From assembly GCF_900091465.1 (NCBI RefSeq), contig NZ_FMHV01000002.1, forward strand, positions 3,348,001 through 3,412,000: a stretch of 64,000 nucleotides of DNA, written 5' to 3'. The translations under genes and the position numbers were made by a program. This document shows, in pieces, positions 1-9,208 of this stretch. Source of the DNA: Micromonospora rhizosphaerae (GTDB taxonomy: Bacteria; Actinomycetota; Actinomycetes; Mycobacteriales; Micromonosporaceae). The notes beneath the pieces were generated by a model. That model ran no database searches. It worked only from the letters and a program-made list of their open reading frames with translations, and was not told the origin of the DNA. Every line of letters starts with the position of its first letter. The stretch's first letter is position 1.

Positions 1-784
1 ACTCGAGCTGTGCCCGAGCGACCTTGAGGCGCTCTTCCAGGTTGGCGGTGCGGTAGACAGGAACGGCGGCCAGCGCCTGCCGAAGGTCCTCGAGGTCGAG
101 CCCGGATACGGCGTCGAGCAGTGCCGCAGGCACGGGGTCGTCGTCGAGCGGATCCTCGGGTTGACCCCGGTCCCACACCTGCTTCCACCGGCCCGGTTGT
201 TTCTCGAGCAGCGTCGCCACCAAGGCCTGGCCCGCCGCACCCCGGAACCGGCGTTCCCGCAGCAGTGCGTGGGCATGCTTGGCCAGCACCCGGCGGTGCT
301 TGTCCCGATCGCGGTCGTAGCGGGTCGCCTGGCGCAGCAGGGCGAGCCGGATCAGCGGGTCGGTGAGCCTGCTGGTGAGCGCAGTGTGCGTGGCGAAGAT
401 GAGGTGCTGGCGCTCCTCAGGGGGGTCGTCGAGCAGCTTGAGCAGGTCACTGCCTCGCTTGACCGGCCGCGACCCGCGCAGCCCGTGGCCGGGCGGGAGG
501 CAGTGCTCGGCGAAGACCTGCCACTCGCGGGGCCACTTCTCGGCGACCGCCGCTGGGACCAGGACGACGACGGGGTTGGCCCGCCCGGTTGCTTCCAGGA
601 CGGAGACCGCCACTGCGAGGGCAACGTAGGTCTTGCCCATACCGACCTCGTCGGCGAGCACCACGCCGGGCTGATCGGCCAGGGAGCGCAGGATGGCGTC
701 GGCTGTACGCAGCTGCCGCGCGGCGTCCTGGGTGGATACCCGACCAGCCGTAGCGAGATTGATCCCAGGTGTCAGTGGCCACAC
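1..784 (-). CDS. DEAD/SNF2-type helicase, N-terminal part (continues past the window start)
   Basis: The frame is open from a GTG at 784-782 to the window edge, about 261 residues. Near residue 45 it has a helicase motif I, ADEVGMGKT, followed by a hydrophobic strand and VPAAVAEKWPREW, the usual SNF2/DEAH motif Ia region. The later motifs (DEAH, III, V, VI) lie outside the window. The proposed start overlaps the stop of the upstream phospholipase-D-like gene by 13 bases, which argues for translational coupling in one operon with it and the DUF6361-like gene. The family inferred is an ATP-dependent DNA translocase working with a PLD-type nuclease. Helicase identity is firm; the exact subfamily cannot be judged from the fragment. 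Confidence 0.75.
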   Translation of the reverse strand, partial: MWPLTPGINLATAGRVSTQDAARQLRTADAILRSLADQPGVVLADEVGMGKTYVALAVAVSVLEATGRANPVVVLVPAAVAEKWPREWQVFAEHCLPPGHGLRGSRPVKRGSDLLKLLDDPPEERQHLIFATHTALTSRLTDPLIRLALLRQATRYDRDRDKHRRVLAKHAHALLRERRFRGAAGQALVATLLEKQPGRWKQVWDRGQPEDPLDDDPVPAALLDAVSGLDLEDLRQALAAVPVYRTANLEERLKVARAQLE

Positions 785-2775
785 TTCGCCAGGGCCTCCT
801 CCATCGCATCGCGGACATACTGGTCAAGGGTGGGGTCCTGCGACGAGGGCAGGCGCTGCGTCTGCTCCCGGATTTGCTCCAGCACCGCCGTCACCTCCCG
901 CCTGATTTCACCTCGCTCGTCGACATTGCGGACGGCCGACCAGTCCACGGCCGCGATGGTGAGAGCGAGCTCGGCGAGCATGAAATGCTTCTCACCGTTG
1001 ACCATCTGCTCCTCGGACGTACGGACCAGGCTCTCGGCAAGGGTGAGCGGGCCGAGCGCCCCGTGCAGTCGCCACCGCACCGCATCGAGATTGCTTGCCG
1101 GCCGCGCGAGCCGTTCCTGCAGCCGCGTCAGCGCGAGCGAGGATTGCCGGACGCGTTGCATCAGGTATGCCTTGTTGTAGCGCGTCAGCGGATCCAGCCC
1201 GGTGTCCGCGCCAGCCTCTGCGGCCCGCTCGAGTTTGCGTAGCTCCTGCTCGACGGCGACGGGCAACGGTCGCGTCGAGGCGAGCGCGGCGAGCAGGGCG
1301 TGGACGGGGATCTCCCGTAGCTCGCTGGGCGGTGGCAGAGCACCGCGGTCGTCGATATTCGCGGTCCAGGTCGACTCAACCTCCTGCCCGTCGATGTGCC
1401 AACGGACCAGCAGGTAGGCCGGCAGCGGCGTGCCCGGCGCGAGCGGAACCCGTACCTGAGGCTGGACGGATGCCGAGCAGGTCGCGCTGTCGTAGAGAGG
1501 GTGACCTGCCGGGTCGAGGATCCGCCAGCTGGCGGGCAGCGTCGTCGGATCGAGGGTGAGGGTTGCGGCTGGCTCGGGTTGCAGGTGCAGGAGGCAGTCG
1601 ATAAAACCGTGCGGCAACTGGTGCCCGGTCGCCTCGTCCTCGTCGGCCGGCGTCTCCCACTCCTGCGCGTCGGACACGATCGGGTCGCCCTTGGCGGCGA
1701 GGGCCCGCAGCGCCTTGCCTTCGGCCGAGTTCAGTTCGCAGCCGATCCACATGTTGAGCTCGCGGTGCGCGCCTGGGTGTAGGCCCAGGCCGTACCTTGT
1801 CATGTTCGACGAGCCGACCATCGCCGCGACCCACGTGTCACTTTCCAAGAGCACGAGCTTGGCGTGCAGTGTCCTCCGCTCCTTGTCAGGCCTGGCATAG
1901 CCGGACACGGGTGCGTTCTGATCAATCAGGGATGGCGGTCCCTGCACCTTGCCGGTGAACGGGCTGATGTCGGCGAGGATGGTCAGCTGGCGCTCCTGCG
2001 CTGGCCGCCCGGTGAGCAGGCGGCGTACTGCGTCAATGCCGGGCGCGGGCGTCCCGTCGTCCCAGAACGGCGAAAGCAGGGTCGCGCGCAGCGGCTTGCC
2101 CCCGCGCCAAACCGCCTCGTGACGGTCGAGCGGATTGACTCCTGGCCGGGCGGACGCAAGCGCGATGTGGATACCCGCAGCTGGCCAGGCGGGCAAGTCG
2201 GCGGCCTCGACGCGCTGCCGGAACAGGGCCAGGGTGGCCAGTGCGCGCGCCTTGGGGCCGAGCTGTGACGGCCCGGGAGCGAGGTCGACGAGGTTGCGCA
2301 GCTCGTCGTGCAATTCGATGAAGACCGTCCGTGGTACCTGGCAGTGCTTGTCAAGGTCCAAGGCGAGGCCGAACTCGACCTGCTGCCGGTAGCCGGCGGC
2401 GGTGAGGTTGGCCGAGCCGAGCAGTACCCGGCAGTGGCGCTCCCAGAGCAGAAGTGCGGCCTTGGCATGCAACAGACCATCGCCTGGTACGGCGACCGGG
2501 AGCAGATCCCAGCGCAGGTTGCGCTTCTGGGTGCGCGTGCTGCGGTCGGCGAGCACGGTCACCTGCGTCTCGGCAAGTCGGTCCTCCTCCTCGAGCAGCG
2601 AGGCGATGGTGGAGATCCGATCGCCGTCGCCGGTGCCCGTCGAGAGCGACAGGAAGCGGGATAGGCAGTCCTGCGCGAAGAAGTCGGCGTCAAAGGTGAA
2701 GGTGGTGGCCAGGCATGCCAGGGGTCGGCCGGCGTGCTGCGGCGCCGACCAGTGCTCAAGCAGCCGTACGGTCAT
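772..2775 (-). CDS. Phospholipase-D-like protein with two HKD-type motifs
   Basis: This 667-residue protein has two HxK...GSxNxT motifs, the signature of the PLD superfamily: H103-A-K105 followed by GSANLT (120-125), and H304-A-K306 followed by GSSNMT (321-326). Two half-sites in one chain normally form one active centre with covalent phosphohistidine chemistry; in bacterial helicase operons such proteins usually act as nucleases. The C-terminal third (about 440-667) is helical and unassigned. There is no signal peptide, so it is probably cytoplasmic. Its ATG overlaps the upstream TGA as ATGA, and its own stop overlaps the helicase start, so three genes form one tight operon. A defence nuclease role is inferred from family and neighbours. 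Confidence 0.8.
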   Translation of the reverse strand: MTVRLLEHWSAPQHAGRPLACLATTFTFDADFFAQDCLSRFLSLSTGTGDGDRISTIASLLEEEDRLAETQVTVLADRSTRTQKRNLRWDLLPVAVPGDGLLHAKAALLLWERHCRVLLGSANLTAAGYRQQVEFGLALDLDKHCQVPRTVFIELHDELRNLVDLAPGPSQLGPKARALATLALFRQRVEAADLPAWPAAGIHIALASARPGVNPLDRHEAVWRGGKPLRATLLSPFWDDGTPAPGIDAVRRLLTGRPAQERQLTILADISPFTGKVQGPPSLIDQNAPVSGYARPDKERRTLHAKLVLLESDTWVAAMVGSSNMTRYGLGLHPGAHRELNMWIGCELNSAEGKALRALAAKGDPIVSDAQEWETPADEDEATGHQLPHGFIDCLLHLQPEPAATLTLDPTTLPASWRILDPAGHPLYDSATCSASVQPQVRVPLAPGTPLPAYLLVRWHIDGQEVESTWTANIDDRGALPPPSELREIPVHALLAALASTRPLPVAVEQELRKLERAAEAGADTGLDPLTRYNKAYLMQRVRQSSLALTRLQERLARPASNLDAVRWRLHGALGPLTLAESLVRTSEEQMVNGEKHFMLAELALTIAAVDWSAVRNVDERGEIRREVTAVLEQIREQTQRLPSSQDPTLDQYVRDAMEEALAKCGH

Positions 2776-4058
2776 GATGTGGCACCGATGAAGCTGCGCA
2801 GGGTGTGAACGCGTACGGGGTGAACGAAGTAGTTGAGGTCTGGTCGTTCAGGGCTGCCGTAGGGCGGGCGGACGACCCAGCCATCGCGCAACGGCTCGAA
2901 CCAACTGCGCTTTCCGCCGGGCTTGCCCGCTTGGACCTGTTCGTGATGGTGAAGTACGAACTCTGCAAGGTCTTTCGGCGAGCGGGGGTAGACGAACTCG
3001 CCGAGGCGTTGTTCCAGGTCGATGTCATGGGTTACCTCGGCCACGCGGTCGGCGGCGCGCTTGAAGCGCTCGGGGATCTCGCGGGCGCACCAGTCGAGCG
3101 TCTCGTCGTCGGCGACGTGGGAGGCGGTGAGCGGCTGGCCGCCAAGCGAGTACGACACGCTGCAGAGCAGGCGGAAGGCGGCATTGACGAGGACCGCCAG
3201 CTCCTCGTAGCTGACCACCGCGTCGATGATCCGGCCCAGCTCTTGAGATGCGTGCTTCCGCGCGGCGGCGAGCAGTTGCGGCTCGGTGGCGATGCGGTCG
3301 TCGTCCGCCAGCAGGAGGGCGAGTTCCGCGCGGTGCTCGTGCCTCGGGTCGGTGAGAAGCCGGCGCAGCACCGCTGCCTCGGTCCGTCCGGCCTTGTCGG
3401 GGCGCAGCGTGGCGGCCAGCCGCCCGAGTAGCTGCGCGCCGGTGGCGACCGTAAGGCTCCCCTTCTGCAGCGCCGCGCGCACCTCCTCGTGGACCCGCCG
3501 TCGGATCGCCCCGCCCTCGGTGCCGGGGACCTCGTCGGCGAAGCCGGTCAGGCCGTGGTCGTGCTCCCACGCCCGGACCAGCTCGACGCACCGCTCGGCC
3601 GGCGCCAGATCCTGGGTCAGCACACCCGCGTCAACCGCAAACGGCTTGTAGACGCCGTAGAAGCCGAAAACCCGCGGACTGTTGAGGTAGGTCTGTCGCG
3701 ACAGCCGCTCGCCCCGGTTGATCGCGGTGCGCGTCTTCTGGCTGCCAGGGACGTCGGCAGGAAGGCCTCGCTCGATCCGGCGCACGAACGCCTCGATGAG
3801 CAGCCACTCGAAGCAGATCGCCGGTGTCGAGACGCCATCGTGGGGCTGCTCATCGGCCAAGGACTCGGTCGCGACCGCCCCGACCGCCATCGCGGTGGTA
3901 AACCGCACCCAGCGCATCCGCGCCCGCAGCCCCGGCACCAGCACCTCGGCGAGCCGATCGGAGATCGCGCTCAGACCCATCGGGTCGAGACTCCCCTCAC
4001 CGGAGGCTGGCGGGTCGTAGGCGGACGCCGCCGGAAGTGTGAGTCCCATCAATGGCAT
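2772..4058 (-). CDS. DUF6361-like protein, first gene of the PLD/helicase operon
   Basis: A roughly 428-residue protein with no enzymatic motif that I can name. Near the N-terminus it reads LSAISDRLAEVLVPGLRARM followed by a hydrophobic stretch, resembling the LSD-F-PG-S-x-x-T-R region of DUF6361 proteins, which occur in operons with PLD-like and helicase genes. The family assignment is from memory and tentative. The ATG at 4058 is chosen; an in-frame GTG at 4070 and an ATG at 4049 are alternatives and no strong ribosome site separates them. Its stop overlaps the PLD start by four bases (ATGA). By context it is the sensor, adaptor or regulator of the three-gene module. Confidence 0.6.
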   Translation of the reverse strand: MPLMGLTLPAASAYDPPASGEGSLDPMGLSAISDRLAEVLVPGLRARMRWVRFTTAMAVGAVATESLADEQPHDGVSTPAICFEWLLIEAFVRRIERGLPADVPGSQKTRTAINRGERLSRQTYLNSPRVFGFYGVYKPFAVDAGVLTQDLAPAERCVELVRAWEHDHGLTGFADEVPGTEGGAIRRRVHEEVRAALQKGSLTVATGAQLLGRLAATLRPDKAGRTEAAVLRRLLTDPRHEHRAELALLLADDDRIATEPQLLAAARKHASQELGRIIDAVVSYEELAVLVNAAFRLLCSVSYSLGGQPLTASHVADDETLDWCAREIPERFKRAADRVAEVTHDIDLEQRLGEFVYPRSPKDLAEFVLHHHEQVQAGKPGGKRSWFEPLRDGWVVRPPYGSPERPDLNYFVHPVRVHTLRSFIGATS

Positions 4059-4312
4059 CGCGAGGATCACCCCCAGGGGGACGGATATGGATGCGGGCGG
4101 TTCTGCCAGGGCGGCTCGTCACGAATCTATCTGTGAGCTACGACAATCGGCGGATGACCGCGCCCAAGGCCTCAGCCCGGGTCGCTGGTCGGACGGCCCC
4201 AACGGCGGCAGTGGCTTGTCGCTGCTGGGGGCACGGGACCTTGGATCGAGCCTCGTCTCGGGGCCGGATATGCCGGTACTGCCCGAAGGGCCCCAGCGGT
4301 CCGGAGCGGGCC

Positions 4313-5245
4313 CTACGCGTTGCCGCGAAGGTCGGTGCGCTTCCATTTCCCTCGGCCGGCCGGACGCGGGGTCCGCCGCTGATGCAGCCAGATGGCGTGG
4401 TCGAGTTCCCACGGGGTGCAGCCGATCTTGCTTGCTGTGGCGACAACGTGTGCGCGGGCGTCAGCCGCTGTTGGCAGCGACGGAAGGCCCAATGCGTCAC
4501 GGACCCATCGGCGAACCATGGTGTCGGGCTTGATTCGCTGATCGTCGCCGACGAGCATCCAGAAGTAGTCGAGCCGGACGTCGTTCAGCCCGTTGCCGGG
4601 CACCCGTCGCAGGTCAGCCTCAACGCTTGCCAGGCGGCCGTCGTCGGTCAGGAGTTCAGCCGCCTCCCGCAACGATGTGATCCCGTGCCTGCACAGCACG
4701 TCGGCATACGCGGTGACCGCGACGCTCTTGTAGGGCGCAAGCCGGTTGCGGTGTGTCCTGTTGCGGCATTGCAGGTCCTCCTCAGCCAGGCGATCGGCTC
4801 CCCGCTGGACAGCCCAATCCCGGAAGCTGCGTAGATCCTGTTCGCCCGTCACGTTGGACGATCTACCGATGGAGAGATAGCGGTCCCTGAGGCCGGCGAT
4901 CTCCGCGTACCGGTTGCAGATCTCGACGACTTTCTCGTACCGCTGGCCGATCGAGTACACGGCGTCGAGGATGCACAGACTCAGGTGTGCCCACCGTCGT
5001 GTGCGTGGCTCGATCCGGAGCGCAGCGGCCGCCGCGACGAGCGGGTCCACGGGTGCCGCGACGAACGAGTCCGCCGGAGCCGCAGCCGTGAGCTTGGCGA
5101 ACAGCCCAGCCGGCATCAGCACCGCCTCAGCGCGCCCATGCGCGCCGAGGGCAACGGGCGCACCGTCGCCGGCTCGGAACCGCTCGAGGATGCTTGGTAA
5201 CCGCACCCTTGCGTCTCGCACCGACAGCGTCTCAGCGATGTTCAT
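4313..5245 (-). CDS. Phd/YefM-like antitoxin domain fused to an HhH-GPD-like domain
   Basis: The 310-residue protein has two parts. Residues 1-50 (MNIAETLSVRDARVRLPSIL then a VAL-AHGRAEAVLMP segment) look like a Phd/YefM antitoxin DNA-binding fold. After an Ala-rich linker, residues 80-300 resemble DNA glycosylases of the HhH-GPD superfamily: a hairpin-like VPGNGLNDVRLDYF followed by GDDQRIKPDTMVRRWV, where the Asp would match the catalytic Asp of the vD-x-H-V-x-R motif. A GGAG site precedes the ATG, and a TGTACA palindrome of the type bound by YefM lies about 35 bases upstream. It could be an autoregulated base-recognising enzyme or effector. The domain calls are by eye, and glycosylase activity is unproven. 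Confidence 0.6.
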   Translation of the reverse strand: MNIAETLSVRDARVRLPSILERFRAGDGAPVALGAHGRAEAVLMPAGLFAKLTAAAPADSFVAAPVDPLVAAAAALRIEPRTRRWAHLSLCILDAVYSIGQRYEKVVEICNRYAEIAGLRDRYLSIGRSSNVTGEQDLRSFRDWAVQRGADRLAEEDLQCRNRTHRNRLAPYKSVAVTAYADVLCRHGITSLREAAELLTDDGRLASVEADLRRVPGNGLNDVRLDYFWMLVGDDQRIKPDTMVRRWVRDALGLPSLPTAADARAHVVATASKIGCTPWELDHAIWLHQRRTPRPAGRGKWKRTDLRGNA

Positions 5246-5277
5246 GCCAGCTCCGCAATTGAGGTGAGCACATTAAT

Positions 5278-5287
5278 GGTGTACACC
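5278..5287. promoter_or_regulatory. GGTGTACACC palindrome, candidate Phd/YefM-type operator
   Basis: A perfect 10-bp palindrome centred on TGTACA, set in an AT-rich patch unusual for this DNA, starts 33 bases upstream of the antitoxin-domain gene. TGTACA is the core hexamer recognised by YefM-YoeB at its own promoter. The fit with the Phd-like N-terminus of the neighbouring protein suggests autoregulation; binding is inference. Confidence 0.45.
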
Positions 5288-5582
5288 TTAAGTGGTAGGC
5301 CTGACCAGGTCAACTGTGGATCGGTCGGCCGCGATGCTGAGCCACGTCCCACCCCGATCCTGGCCTCGGGCTGGCCTGTTGTGATGTCAATCCGATGGAT
5401 AGGCCGGCGATAGTCGCCGCTGGGTAGCGTTCCCAGGCCTGGCTTACTTTCCGTTGCGCGGGGACCGCGGATTCGGCCAAGCTGGTGCGGCCACTGATGC
5501 GGGCTGGACCTGCCACCTCGGCCGCAGGTCCAGCCCTGCATACCGATGCGGCGGGCGACCAGGGGCGGAGCGCGAAGGCAGG

Positions 5583-7901
5583 GTGAGCGAGTTGGCGAGG
5601 TTCGAGTTGGCTCCTGAGCTGTTGGGAGTCCATGTCGGCGCCTACAAGAACCTGCGTGATCAGTGGCTCGACTGGGCTGACGGCATAGCGCTGTTCGGCC
5701 CTAACGGCGCCGGTAAGACGAACTTTCTGGAGGCACTGGCGATCCTGCTCGGCACAGACCAGACGCTGCTTCTCGCCCACCCACGGCTGGCACCCGTCAC
5801 CACGAACGACCTCGGGATTGTGGCGAAGGTGTCTGCCGAGGAGCTGCCCTGGGCGCCGTCAACGCTTCCGCCGGCGGACCTGCCTATTCCATCCGAGCTT
5901 GCGCGCCGGCTCCCCGTGCTTTCACGAGGGCGGCAGGACGCCGCTTGGTGGCGGGCGATCGGTGTCGGCTGCGGGGACAGCTTCATGGCGGGCCTGGGCG
6001 AACTCGCTCTGCCGGCCGAGGTTCGCGAGTTCCTGGAGTCCCAGTGCACCCGCCCCGTGATCCGGTACCGGCTTGTCTCGTTCGCCTTTCAGGTCACGGA
6101 CCGGCTTGAGAATGGTGATCCGATCGCCATCCGCGTGGAGCGGCTATTCTCGCGCACGTTGATGGGCTTCTCCCCGCCGGAGGTCGTGAAACGCCTCGCG
6201 GACCGCCTGCCAGACGTGTTCGCGCCGCTCCGCACCGCCCTGGCAGCGCCCCCGACTGGACCGGACGGGTACCTCGACATCCTGGCGTTGCCAGACGCCA
6301 CCGAGCCGCCGGCGCAGCTTGAGTGGTTGCCACGCAGCCGGCGCAGCGGGGAGGTGTACGAGCACCTACGTTCCCGGATGGAGGCTGCGGAGGAGCCGGC
6401 CGAGCGGCTCGCGGCGAGTCTGGCGGACCTGCCGGCGGCTGTCGGCGACTTCGATCCAGACGGACGCTGGTGGGCGCATGAGGTAGCGGCGGAGGCCGCG
6501 TCCGCAGAGCTGGCCGTCACGCTCGACCATGTTCGGGTTCAGCTGACGGGGGAGGACGCGGACCTCGAGTTCCTCGATATCCGCGGCCAGAAGCCGATCT
6601 GCATTGGCCATACGCGCGCCGCTGACGCCTTGGAGCGGTTTTCCGCGGGCGAGCGCCGCTGGGTGGACGAGGCGCTGGCCACCGCAGCCCGGGCCGTGGA
6701 CCGGTTCGCTGCCAGGGCAGAGTGGCAGGGCATACTGCTGCCCGAGATTGATGAGGCGATGGTGATCGAGTCGTTGGTCGGGGTCAGCGAGTCGGTGCAA
6801 AGCCTGGTGGACCAGGCGGGCTTCTGGACGGCGGAAGCGAAGGAGCGCCTGCTGAGTGCCCTGGAAGGCCAACTGTTGGCCGCCGCTCGCGGGAGGCTGT
6901 CGGAGGACGACAGCTCATTCGGCCGTGGCCTTACCGAGCAGAGCGCGGGGTTGTCCAGCCTTCGTCCCCAGACGGTGGTGCGGGTGTTCGATGAACCGGA
7001 AAGCCACCTTCATCCGCAGGCGCAGCGCACGATCGCGGTCGCGCTGGACCGGCTTCGATTGCGCGGCGAGAATGTCGTGCTGGCATCGCACAGTCCCCAC
7101 TTCCTGGATCTACCCGACTGGCGGCTCGTGCACGTCCAACGCACGCCGGAGGGCACCACCATGTCTACGCTGGCCGCGGCCGACCTCGACGCGCGCAAGG
7201 CCCTGGCCGGTCAGATGGGACTCACTCGGGGCGAGCTACTGACCCGGGTGTCATTCCTGCTGATCGTCGAGGGCGAACACGATCGTCTCCTGCTGGAGGA
7301 ACTGTACGGGGCTCGCCTCCACGACGCGGGTGTAGCGATCATCCGGATGCATGGCACGCGCAACCTGCTGGCGACCGTGCAGATGGACTTCATCGAACGT
7401 CACCTCGACGTGCCGATCGGTGTCCTCCTCGACTTCACCCGTCTCGAGAAGGTGGACGACAACCGCATACCCACGAGTGAGCTCCGCGAGGAAGAGCAGG
7501 CGCTACGACACCTACGCCGTGCCTGTCGGAAGAACCGACGCCCGATGACCTACTTCGGCTTGAGTCGGCCGGATGTCGTCGCGTACCTCAACGAGGACGC
7601 GATTCGCGTCGACGAGCCCGGATTTGCTGGCTGGACGACGGTGACGCGCGAGTTTGGTGCGGTCAGTGGGCATCTGCGACAAGCGCAGCCCCCAGCAGAG
7701 CGACCGAGTTTCAAGCCGTGGCTGGAGAAGAGGTTCGGCGTCGACCTGACACGTACCGACCGGGTGCGCCAGGTGGTGGAGCGGATGGTCCAGGAGGGCC
7801 TTCCTGCCGGCGCGGAACTCACGAAGGTTGTGCGTGAGGTGGAGCGGAAGGCCGCCGCCGGGCGGTGGCCAGAACAGCCCGTGGCCGGGCCCGCTCACTG
7901 A
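5583..7901 (+). CDS. OLD-family ATP-dependent endonuclease (AAA ATPase plus TOPRIM)
   Basis: A 772-residue protein beginning at GTG 5583 after a purine-rich site. Walker A GPNGAGKT is at residues 39-46. The ABC-like Walker B region VFDEPESHLHPQAQ is near residue 468 and is followed by the LASHSPHFLDL switch. A C-terminal TOPRIM module begins around 559 with LLIVEGEHD (metal-binding Glu) and is followed by a DFTR-containing strand. This is the ATPase-TOPRIM order of OLD nucleases, which include GajA of Gabija. No UvrD-like GajB gene is adjacent: upstream is the divergent antitoxin fusion, downstream a transposase remnant and a convergent gene. It therefore looks like a single-gene (class 1 OLD) system. 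Phage restriction is likely by family, not shown. Confidence 0.85.
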   Translation: MSELARFELAPELLGVHVGAYKNLRDQWLDWADGIALFGPNGAGKTNFLEALAILLGTDQTLLLAHPRLAPVTTNDLGIVAKVSAEELPWAPSTLPPADLPIPSELARRLPVLSRGRQDAAWWRAIGVGCGDSFMAGLGELALPAEVREFLESQCTRPVIRYRLVSFAFQVTDRLENGDPIAIRVERLFSRTLMGFSPPEVVKRLADRLPDVFAPLRTALAAPPTGPDGYLDILALPDATEPPAQLEWLPRSRRSGEVYEHLRSRMEAAEEPAERLAASLADLPAAVGDFDPDGRWWAHEVAAEAASAELAVTLDHVRVQLTGEDADLEFLDIRGQKPICIGHTRAADALERFSAGERRWVDEALATAARAVDRFAARAEWQGILLPEIDEAMVIESLVGVSESVQSLVDQAGFWTAEAKERLLSALEGQLLAAARGRLSEDDSSFGRGLTEQSAGLSSLRPQTVVRVFDEPESHLHPQAQRTIAVALDRLRLRGENVVLASHSPHFLDLPDWRLVHVQRTPEGTTMSTLAAADLDARKALAGQMGLTRGELLTRVSFLLIVEGEHDRLLLEELYGARLHDAGVAIIRMHGTRNLLATVQMDFIERHLDVPIGVLLDFTRLEKVDDNRIPTSELREEEQALRHLRRACRKNRRPMTYFGLSRPDVVAYLNEDAIRVDEPGFAGWTTVTREFGAVSGHLRQAQPPAERPSFKPWLEKRFGVDLTRTDRVRQVVERMVQEGLPAGAELTKVVREVERKAAAGRWPEQPVAGPAH

Positions 7902-7989
7902 GCAATGCCATCCACGGCGTCGGAAGGACGCGTCAGCGGTGCAGACGGCAGAAGCAATTGTTGACCAGACCCTGATTCTGGAACGCTCG

Positions 7990-8176
7990 GCGCCTGCTCC
8001 ACGCCCGGCGCGAGTTCGAATAGTTCTACAACAGGCACCGCGCCAAGGCATCGCTAACGCCGCCCCTGTACCCATCGCCCGCGCAGGTCGCCGATCCAGA
8101 CAACCTGGCCCGCCTCGACATCTGAAGACGCGACCGCCTCGGCGACGCCCTCCACGAGTACGAACCAGCTGTGTGA
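7990..8176 (+). pseudogene. C-terminal remnant of an integrase-core transposase
   Basis: One frame reads RREFE, stop, FYNRHRAKASLTPPLYP then ADPDNLARLDI, stop, RRDRLGDALHEYEPAV and a terminal stop at 8176. This matches the C-terminal tail of rve-type transposases (FYNxHRPHQGI...LDIRRRDRLGGILHEY) with two internal stops and no catalytic core. It fills most of the gap between the OLD gene and the convergent gene at 8213. I see no other gene or clear terminator in 7902-8212. Confidence 0.55.
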
Positions 8177-8212
8177 CCTGCGCGGACGAGGTTTTCGGCA
8201 AGTGCAACGCTG

Positions 8213-9208
8213 CTAAGCCGCTTCGCGATCTTGCTCCCACTGCTCCAGCCAGGCTTTCCTGGCGAGGCCAGCGGGTGATTCGGGATTGCGGGCAGCCTCC
8301 ACGATCTCCGCGATTCGGGGGCTACGGTCGGCGAGCACGTCGAGGATGGCATCCACCATCGGCGGTTCCAGCTCCAGTTGTAGCGTCCACTCGCTGCTGT
8401 CGTAGCAACCGAAGATCGGATTCTCCTGGTCAACCTCGACGAGCCGGCTCCCAGGAACGGCCTCGCCGTTGTGGCCCCCTGTACTCGCCTCGACGAACAG
8501 TTGCGCCAGCAGCTCCTCCCCAACAGAAAAGTTCGTTGATAGTGAGCCGTCCAAGAGCCAGCCGACGAACGCCGCGGCGTCGTCACCGCGTCGCGCGAGC
8601 TCGACGTCCTCGGGTTGGGATTCGTCAAACCGAGTAATGCAGGCCACGACGCCGGGGGTAACAAGCCCGATCGCTGTCCGATCGGTGCCGGACGTTCGAC
8701 TGTCCGTTTCGGTGAACCTCAACTCGCCCCACCTGGGGGATAGAAGCGGCTCCGTTCCCCACCAGTCGGGGTCCTCGGGCAGGAACCGCTCACCTTCGGA
8801 TGTGGAGAAGACAGGCCAGCGAGCGCCGTTGACGTACAGCACACGGTGCACTCCTCTCTCCTGTGCGCTCTCGGCCTCTTCGATGTGCTTCTCCCACATG
8901 CCGTCGGACCACAGGCTCCGGTCAACGGCTTCCCCGCCACCGGGGGCAGAAAGCACCAGCGGCAAGTTCCGCAGCGCCTCCTGGTTTGCCTGGACCCGGG
9001 TGACCTCATTCGGGTGGACCTCACCGAGGGATGGGTCGGCGCTGATCAGTGCGGCTACCTCACCGCCAGGACAGGCGACCTCCAACCCGTCGGCGCCGCG
9101 TCGCCACAGCGTCTCCCCTCTCCGGAGTACCTGCGCCCGCTCGCACAAGCGCTCTTCCTCGCCCCGGGGGCTGTAGCGCGCAATCTCATACACGAGCTCG
9201 CCGTCCAT
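8213..9208 (-). CDS. Hypothetical protein, 331 residues
   Basis: I do not recognise this family. The ATG at 9208 is chosen because an AGGGAG ribosome site lies about seven bases upstream; the open frame continues further to 9463 but lacks such a site and its composition is less protein-like. The protein is acidic, Trp-rich and apparently soluble, with segments such as LSPRWGELRFTETDSR and TAIGLVTPGVVACITRFDE. It carries no signal peptide or membrane helix and no catalytic motif that I can identify. It is convergent with the OLD gene and not part of an obvious operon. Confidence 0.6.
   Translation of the reverse strand: MDGELVYEIARYSPRGEEERLCERAQVLRRGETLWRRGADGLEVACPGGEVAALISADPSLGEVHPNEVTRVQANQEALRNLPLVLSAPGGGEAVDRSLWSDGMWEKHIEEAESAQERGVHRVLYVNGARWPVFSTSEGERFLPEDPDWWGTEPLLSPRWGELRFTETDSRTSGTDRTAIGLVTPGVVACITRFDESQPEDVELARRGDDAAAFVGWLLDGSLSTNFSVGEELLAQLFVEASTGGHNGEAVPGSRLVEVDQENPIFGCYDSSEWTLQLELEPPMVDAILDVLADRSPRIAEIVEAARNPESPAGLARKAWLEQWEQDREAA

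Noticed and set aside
161..1180. Long plus-strand open frame opposite the helicase and PLD genes
   Set aside because: It is a GC-rich antisense shadow; the minus-strand frames carry motif I of a helicase and two HKD motifs.
5583..8212. Gabija
   Set aside because: The OLD protein is GajA-like but no UvrD-like GajB is adjacent.
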